A stretch of DNA of 64,000 nucleotides from Pocillopora verrucosa. Taxonomy: Eukaryota > Cnidaria > Anthozoa > Scleractinia > Pocilloporidae. The position numbers were made by a program, and so were the translations under genes. Shown piece by piece: positions 59,046-64,000 of the stretch. The stretch lies in NCBI RefSeq assembly GCF_036669915.1, contig NC_089324.1:5832244-5896243 (forward strand). Direction: 5' to 3'. The notes beneath the pieces were generated by a model. The model ran no database searches, had not been told where the DNA came from, and saw nothing but the letters and a program-made list of their open reading frames with translations. The first letter of the stretch is position 1. Every line of letters begins with the position of its first letter.

Positions 59046-60584
59046 ATGAAAAGATTCTGTGTCTCTTTGATTTTGTTAGTCTCCCTTTTCGACGGAATGC
59101 TGCGAAGTGTCGCTGGTGAAGATTTTTGCTCTAACGAGGTAAAATTTGATTTTACAACTATGCTGACAAGTTTTTGTAAGAAAGCTTCAAGTTCTCTAAC
59201 AGAGGGCAGTGATTATCTGAGTAATTCTCTTTTTCTACCGCAATGATGTATTGCCGTGGCCTTGAACAGGCTCTAAGCTTAATCTTGCTTGTCAGCATCC
59301 AGAAAAGTTTAATAAAATTGAGAAACTATCATGCAGATATCGTGGATGTAGAGATGATTTAAATCAAATTCATGTTAGGAGTCCGTCGTTATTTAGCAGC
59401 TGAGGTACACGTAAGAGAGGGGAAGAAGGAGTCGGAAGACTTCTGGCGGGATTTGCACGGGTTTCAGTTGGAACAGTGGGGGATCAGTCGTCATCAGCAG
59501 AGTATAAAGGGGACTATAGAAGGTTGACTGCCCCAGTAAGGTGATGAATATATAATGACCACTCGCTCAAATCTATCATGAGCAGGCAGAGAAATTTGAA
59601 AATAATTTTAGTTGATATTTGAGTGGTTCACAGTTAGATCTTGGTAAAGAAATGTTAAAATTAAACAGTAGGATTTTAGTTTTAAAGCAATTCTTGAGTT
59701 TTATAGACATGCATGTTCCACTTTTTTCTTCAATCCAGGATGAAGACTTATCGTTTGAAACAATACCTTGTACTGCGGTTAGGACAGGAATGGTGCGCTC
59801 CACTGAAGGTCAAAAATTTCTAAGCCTTTGCCTCAACAACCAATGGAAGCCATATTACCCCCTAGGAAGCCCTGTTAAGGGTTGCTATAACAACCGTATT
59901 CCTGGTCTGATTGGTCATTGGCGCATGAATGAGCAGACTGGAGACGAGGTGGCTGATGACTCGGGTTATGAGAACCACGGCTCGGCTGATGTCCCAGTGC
60001 CTAAGTTATCCAAGTTCACACGTGGTCGCCATTTTGACTCCAGTGGACTCATCTCCGTCCCAAACTCCCCGGTATTGAATTTGGGGGTGTCAAGCTTCAC
60101 CGTGACTGGATGGACAAAGATTTTGGACGTCACCTACCCTCTGACAACCTTTGCTGTCCAGAAGGGTGGCTGTTATTATCACCCAGGCCATTCGGGCGTG
60201 AAAGCCGGTTGGGAAATAGGACACGGTTACAATGCCAAAGGACTTGACGTTTGTATACGAGACAAAGAATCCAGAATGACTCGAAAGAAAATCGAGTTTG
60301 ATGATGACTTTCAGCAACATCATCTTCTTGATCAGTGGGTTCATTATGCAGTTGTCTTTGATCGCCAACAGCAGAAGAAAGTCTTCCTTTACATCAACGG
60401 CAAAAAGCAGTCCAAGTACCTCGACATCTCAGCAGTACAAGGCAGCGTTGACAACACCAGACCTCTCATATTCGGTTACCTCTACGGCTGGAAAACTAAG
60501 GGAACTCTGGATGAATATCGAGTTTACAACAAGGCTTTAGACGACTTCGAGGTGGGGGCCATCTTCAAGAACCACCTTGTGTAA
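59046..60584 (+). CDS. Secreted LamG-like jelly-roll (concanavalin A-like lectin) protein
   Basis: Two exons, 59046-59138 and 59739-60584, are joined in phase 0 (GAG|GTAAAA donor, CAATCCAG acceptor), giving 312 aa. Residues 1-24 are a signal peptide (hydrophobic LILLVSLF core, cleavage near VAG). A short cysteine module follows (about 41-80): C...RTGMVR...LSLCLNNQW...GC, a pattern often seen before LamG folds. From about residue 88 a LamG_3-type jelly roll runs to the end: LIGHWRMNEQTGDEVADDSG at the start, then SFTVTGW, WVHYAVVFD, VFLYINGK, and a final LDEYRVYNKAL. Such proteins are extracellular; ligand and role are unknown. A longer single-exon reading that begins upstream of 59739 would lack the signal peptide. 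Confidence 0.85.
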
Positions 60585-60641
60585 CAAGCACTAAAAAGTT
60601 TTGCAAATTATACAAACTGTCTCCTCGTGATATGTTGGCAG

Positions 60642-60647
60642 AATAAA
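60642..60647 (+). terminator. Polyadenylation signal AATAAA of the LamG gene
   Basis: AATAAA 58 bp after the stop codon at 60584, the right strand and distance for a short 3' UTR. Confidence 0.6.
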
Positions 60648-60649
60648 AA

Positions 60650-61600
60650 AATTGATGATAGTGATCTGATTGTGATGCATCGAATTGTTTAATTCAAATT
60701 AATTTCGAAATTTGCATCAAATTTTAGGAAATATACAGAAGGATGATGTAGGGCTAATGTCAAAAAACTATTTTATTCCACGTTGTATCGTGGATGCTGC
60801 CTCTCCACACCCTAAATTCCCCTTCGTCTTCTTCTTCATGATCTGTTTAGATCCGAGCTGATTCGTCTGAAACCAAATTGTCTATCACTTCTCTAGTTTC
60901 TTCAATCGAGCCGCACCTTCAATAGGAAATGCCATACGCACATTTTTTTGTGCGATTCCCTTACTTGCGTCACAATCTCAAACGCACTTGCCAATTTAAC
61001 GGTGAAGTAACGACACCAACCAACTTATGAAGGGGTGGTTCTTGGTGAGGGAAGAAAGGACTGGGACTGAATTTCATTTTAACAGCTGCTCTACGAAACG
61101 CTTTTCCTAAATATTTCGGACATGTTTCGCCAAATTTTGTTGGAGCGGGAATGGAAAATGTGAAGACGTAATTTGTTTTTAAATCATGAATTTTAAAAAG
61201 ATGTTTTTTCCCCATAAAATTTGAGCCTCTACATGGAGTACTTTTAAATGGCGAAACAGTGCTCCAAAATTTGAATTAACAGTTCCTTTAAAAAGTTTTC
61301 CCTTTTTTCATCAGTGGAAATGTAGTTGGCTGAGCAGTTTCGCATATTTCTCGCAAACCGTTTAAATTTTGTCTATAGGATTTTCTAGGCGCTGCAAATC
61401 TTCAAATTTTCGCTCTTTCCTGCCTCCGCTGCTAAATGTTTTTTGTGCCCGGCGACAGAATTTCACCCAACTTCCAAGCCTATTGCTAGAAGAAAAAAAT
61501 AAAATATGACATCACTTCGATTGTGATTTCCGTTATTGCAACGGGCGACCGAGTGATAGACCACTTTATAAACATCAAAATATTCGAAGCAGAGTGATCC
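60650..61600. other. Intergenic region, nothing recognised
   Basis: A minus-strand frame at 60970-61215 begins with ATG, but it has no domain and a low-complexity look. Confidence 0.35.
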
Positions 61601-61601
61601 A

Positions 61602-61795
61602 ATCAGGAGAGAACTCGGAAATGAGCTATTCGTAACTCAACAGTCACTGGAATTCACGGAATTGTCCGTGTTTTTCCATAACAAGTGGTGGACTGAACTC
61701 ACGAAAAAAGTGATGGAGGAACAAATGCTGCTGCAATTTCATCGACATTTTATAGGAGAAAGGAAAAGGTCTCTCTTTGTGAGGATTTTGCAAGC
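61602..61795 (+). pseudogene. NAT16-like relic: 5' flank fused to C-terminal coding end
   Basis: 61608-61645 ('ggaaatgagctattcgtaac') matches the 5' flank of the pseudogene at 47231-48397. It is followed directly by 61656-61790, which encodes WTELTKKVMEEQ and following residues like the last ~45 codons of the gene at 55596. The start codon and most of the gene are missing. Confidence 0.75.
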
Positions 61796-62185
61796 TGATA
61801 CCTTCCTTTTCTTAGTTTCGGAACACTTCGTTTTTTTACTTTGTATTAATGTTTTGTTTTTCTTGACCTGTAAGGGAAAATGTCGAACAAATCTCAAAGC
61901 ACTAAGGGGACCAAGCTACGAGTCTGCACAGATAATAATAACTTTGTATTAATGTTTTGTTTTGGTTCATGCCTTGTTAGTTAATGGTTATGATTTAACA
62001 AATGTGTCAAATCTCTATCAGCAGATCAGTATTTGTATAGCTTCACCAGTAATCGGATCTTTGTGTTTCCGCAATGAGCATGGACAATTAACATGTATAT
62101 TAACATTGGATTCATCGTAACCGTTGCAATTTCCTCAATGTGATTGGTGCATTTGCTGCATAATTTTTCACTAATCACTGTGTAC

Positions 62186-62250
62186 AGTTGTAATCGGACA
62201 GTGTAATCGGACAGTTGGCTGTAATTGGACACGTGTAATCGGACAGTTGA
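62186..62250. repeat. Short tandem 'TGTAATCGGACAGT' repeat
   Basis: Four units of 13-18 bp ('tgtaatcggacag', 'tgtaattggacacg') lie in a row just upstream of the LINE insertion. Confidence 0.85.
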
Positions 62251-62304
62251 AGTAACCAATCATAAATCAGCGAAATCCACCAATAATAGAATTAATCACA
62301 ATAA

Positions 62305-64000
62305 CCACAGCAACAACCACTGATCCCGAAACAAAAGGGGAAATTCCAAAATAGAGGAATTTTTTGCTTGAGACATCGTAAAGCACGTAAATCGAACTCA
62401 GAAAAGCACTGGAACACTTACAGGAAACTGAGGAACAAAGTAAACCGCTTAGTAAAATCTGCTAAGTCGAAATATTACTGCGAAATGATCGAGGAAGCCA
62501 GAGGAGATCACGGCAAAATGTGGAAAGCTGTAAACGAAGCATGCAATCGTAATTCATCCTCAGAAAAGGTTCAGTGCATCATTTCCGATGGCATTCAGCA
62601 CACCACTTCCAAATCCATTGCTGTTGCTTTGAATAGCTTCTTTGCATCCATAGGCAAGCGCCTAGCTGACAAAATAACGACTACCTGGTCGAATTGCAAC
62701 TTGGTTTTAGAACAACCGTTGTCTCAGTTCCAGTTAACTGAACTAGAGGAATCGTTTGTGCTTCAGCAGCTTACCTCTTTGAAGACAAATAAAGCAATTG
62801 GTTTGGACAAAATTAGTGCTAGACTACTCAAGAGCTCTGCTAATACAATCACTCCCTCCATCACTAAGCTGTTGAATCGATCGATTCTTACTGGTAAATT
62901 TCCTAAATTGTGTAAATGCTCAAAAATTACAGCCTTGTTTAAATCAGGCGACCGGTCAAATGCATCGAACTATCGACCTATCTCTATTTTACCGACACTC
63001 AGTAAAATTCTCGAGAAAGCCGTGCATTCCCAGCTGTACCAGCACTTGGTTATTAACAACCTTCTCACAAGGAAACAGTTTGGATTCAGGAAGGGGCTCT
63101 CTACTGAATCTGCTTTGACATCATTTGCTGATGAAGTCTTATTGAACATGGAACAAGGTAAACTGTGCGGGGCCGTGTTTTTGGATTTAACCAAGGCTTT
63201 CGACACTGTGGACCATCGGATTTTGTTACGCAAGCTCTCCAAAATTGGTTTATGTGAGAACTCGCTTCAGTGGTTCCGCTCTTACATTACTGACAGGAAA
63301 CAGCGTACATGTTGTGGGAATGAGTTGTCTGATGAATTGCCAGTTACCCATGGGGTCCCTCAGGGAAGTATTCTGGGTCCTCTGCTATTTGTCATCTACA
63401 TTAACGATTTGCCAAGCGTTCTAGATGCCTGTCAAGCATCACTTTATGCAGATGACACGGTGATCTACTGCTATGGGTCTTCCTCTCAGGAGCTGACTGA
63501 AAAGCTCAACCAAGACCTCCTGGCTGTGGCGAAATGGCTGAATGAACATAAGTTAACACTGAATCTGGACAAAACCAAATGCATGCTTATAGGCAGTAAC
63601 AAGAAGTTACAGAGGAAAATAGCTCTAACTGTTTCAATCTTTGATCATTGTATAAACAATGTTACTTGTTTTAAATATCTTGGAATCTTAATATCGTCTG
63701 ATTTTTCGTGGACAAATCATGTCGAATACATGGCAGGGAAAGTTAATCAAAGGCTTGGCCTACTTATACGCATTAAGCATTTGTTACCGTTTAAGGCGCG
63801 CATCCTTTTTTATAAAAGCCTTGTTATGCCCTTATTCGAGTATGCTGATTTAGTTTGGGGAGACAAACATAATGTAACTTTAATGTCTAGTTTGCAAGTG
63901 CTTCAAAATAAGGCGGCTAAAATAATATTAGATCGACCACTGTATTCCTCTGCGTCTGATGCGTTAAGTACACTGAAGTGGTTAACACTAGAAAAAAGGC
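62305..64000 (+). mobile_element. 5'-truncated non-LTR retrotransposon with intact reverse transcriptase frame
   Basis: An open frame (codons starting at 62305, 62308 and so on) runs without a stop to the window end, about 565 codons; it continues outside. It has KHWNTYRKLRNKVNRLVKSA (linker), NKAIGLDKISARLLK, SKITALFKSGD, SNYRPISILPTLSKILE, VFLDLTKAFDTVDH, THGVPQGSILGPLLF, catalytic YADD (63445-63456), LNLDKTK, FKYLGILI and then the thumb-like C-terminal region. This is a jockey/CR1-type LINE RT. The endonuclease is missing and the homology begins abruptly near 62350, as expected for 5'-truncated target-primed insertion. The absence of stops implies a young copy. Confidence 0.9.

Noticed and set aside
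60970-61215. An 81-codon minus frame with ATG
   Set aside because: No domain, no splice or polyA support, and it lies in repeat-like intergenic sequence.
1-64000. tRNA, rRNA and CRISPR-type structures
   Set aside because: No cloverleaf with a proper anticodon arm, no rRNA motif and no regularly spaced direct repeats with unique spacers were seen; the genome is eukaryotic.

Overview
The window is nuclear DNA of an animal, most likely an anthozoan cnidarian and probably a stony coral. It is AT-rich, with intron-rich genes that have GT/AG borders and introns of a few hundred bases, single-exon receptor and enzyme genes, a small secreted eight-cysteine peptide of the coral SCRiP type, and many short foldback or MITE-like repeats, some of which I recall as abundant in anthozoan genomes. 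No species can be named from sequence alone.

Layout. 1-9.4 kb: a single-exon class A GPCR (minus, 1088-2266) and a two-coding-exon small cysteine-rich secreted peptide (minus, 4557-4918). 9.4-30.4 kb: one 31-coding-exon gene (minus) that I could assemble completely in frame, encoding 1130 aa. It is CFAP70, an axonemal dynein-associated ciliary protein, and an RFX X-box-like site lies 133 bp upstream of its start codon. Its introns carry several dispersed repeat families. 31.2-33.2 kb: a decayed non-LTR retrotransposon ending in an (ATGT)n tail. 34.0-41.3 kb: a six-coding-exon nicotinic-type Cys-loop receptor subunit (minus, 433 aa, in frame) whose ligand-box aromatic residues are largely changed; its introns hold a GACA/GATA microsatellite, a purine tract and foldback elements.

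43.6-61.8 kb: a rearranged cluster of intronless NAT16/histidine-acetyltransferase-like GNAT genes. Two copies are intact (51645-52598 and 55596-56516, plus). One is a pseudogene (47231-48397, minus) with a nonsense change, an internal deletion and a foldback insertion flanked by a 13-bp target duplication. One is a C-terminal relic (about 61656-61790). A ~1 kb block at 43.66-44.67 kb is an inverted copy of the flanks of the 51.6 kb gene but lacks the gene itself and lacks a 1.4-kb Penelope-like insertion. 59.0-60.6 kb: a two-exon secreted LamG/jelly-roll protein (plus). 62.3-64.0 kb: a 5'-truncated non-LTR retrotransposon with an unbroken reverse-transcriptase frame that runs off the window end.

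The genes do not form an operon or a pathway; they are independent animal genes (signalling receptors, a ciliary protein, acetyltransferases, secreted proteins) in a repeat-rich setting. I did not find a clearly new molecular system. The most unusual material is the acetyltransferase cluster with its gene-lacking mirror copy, the palindromic repeat family that carries a hammerhead-ribozyme-like core, and the divergent Cys-loop receptor.
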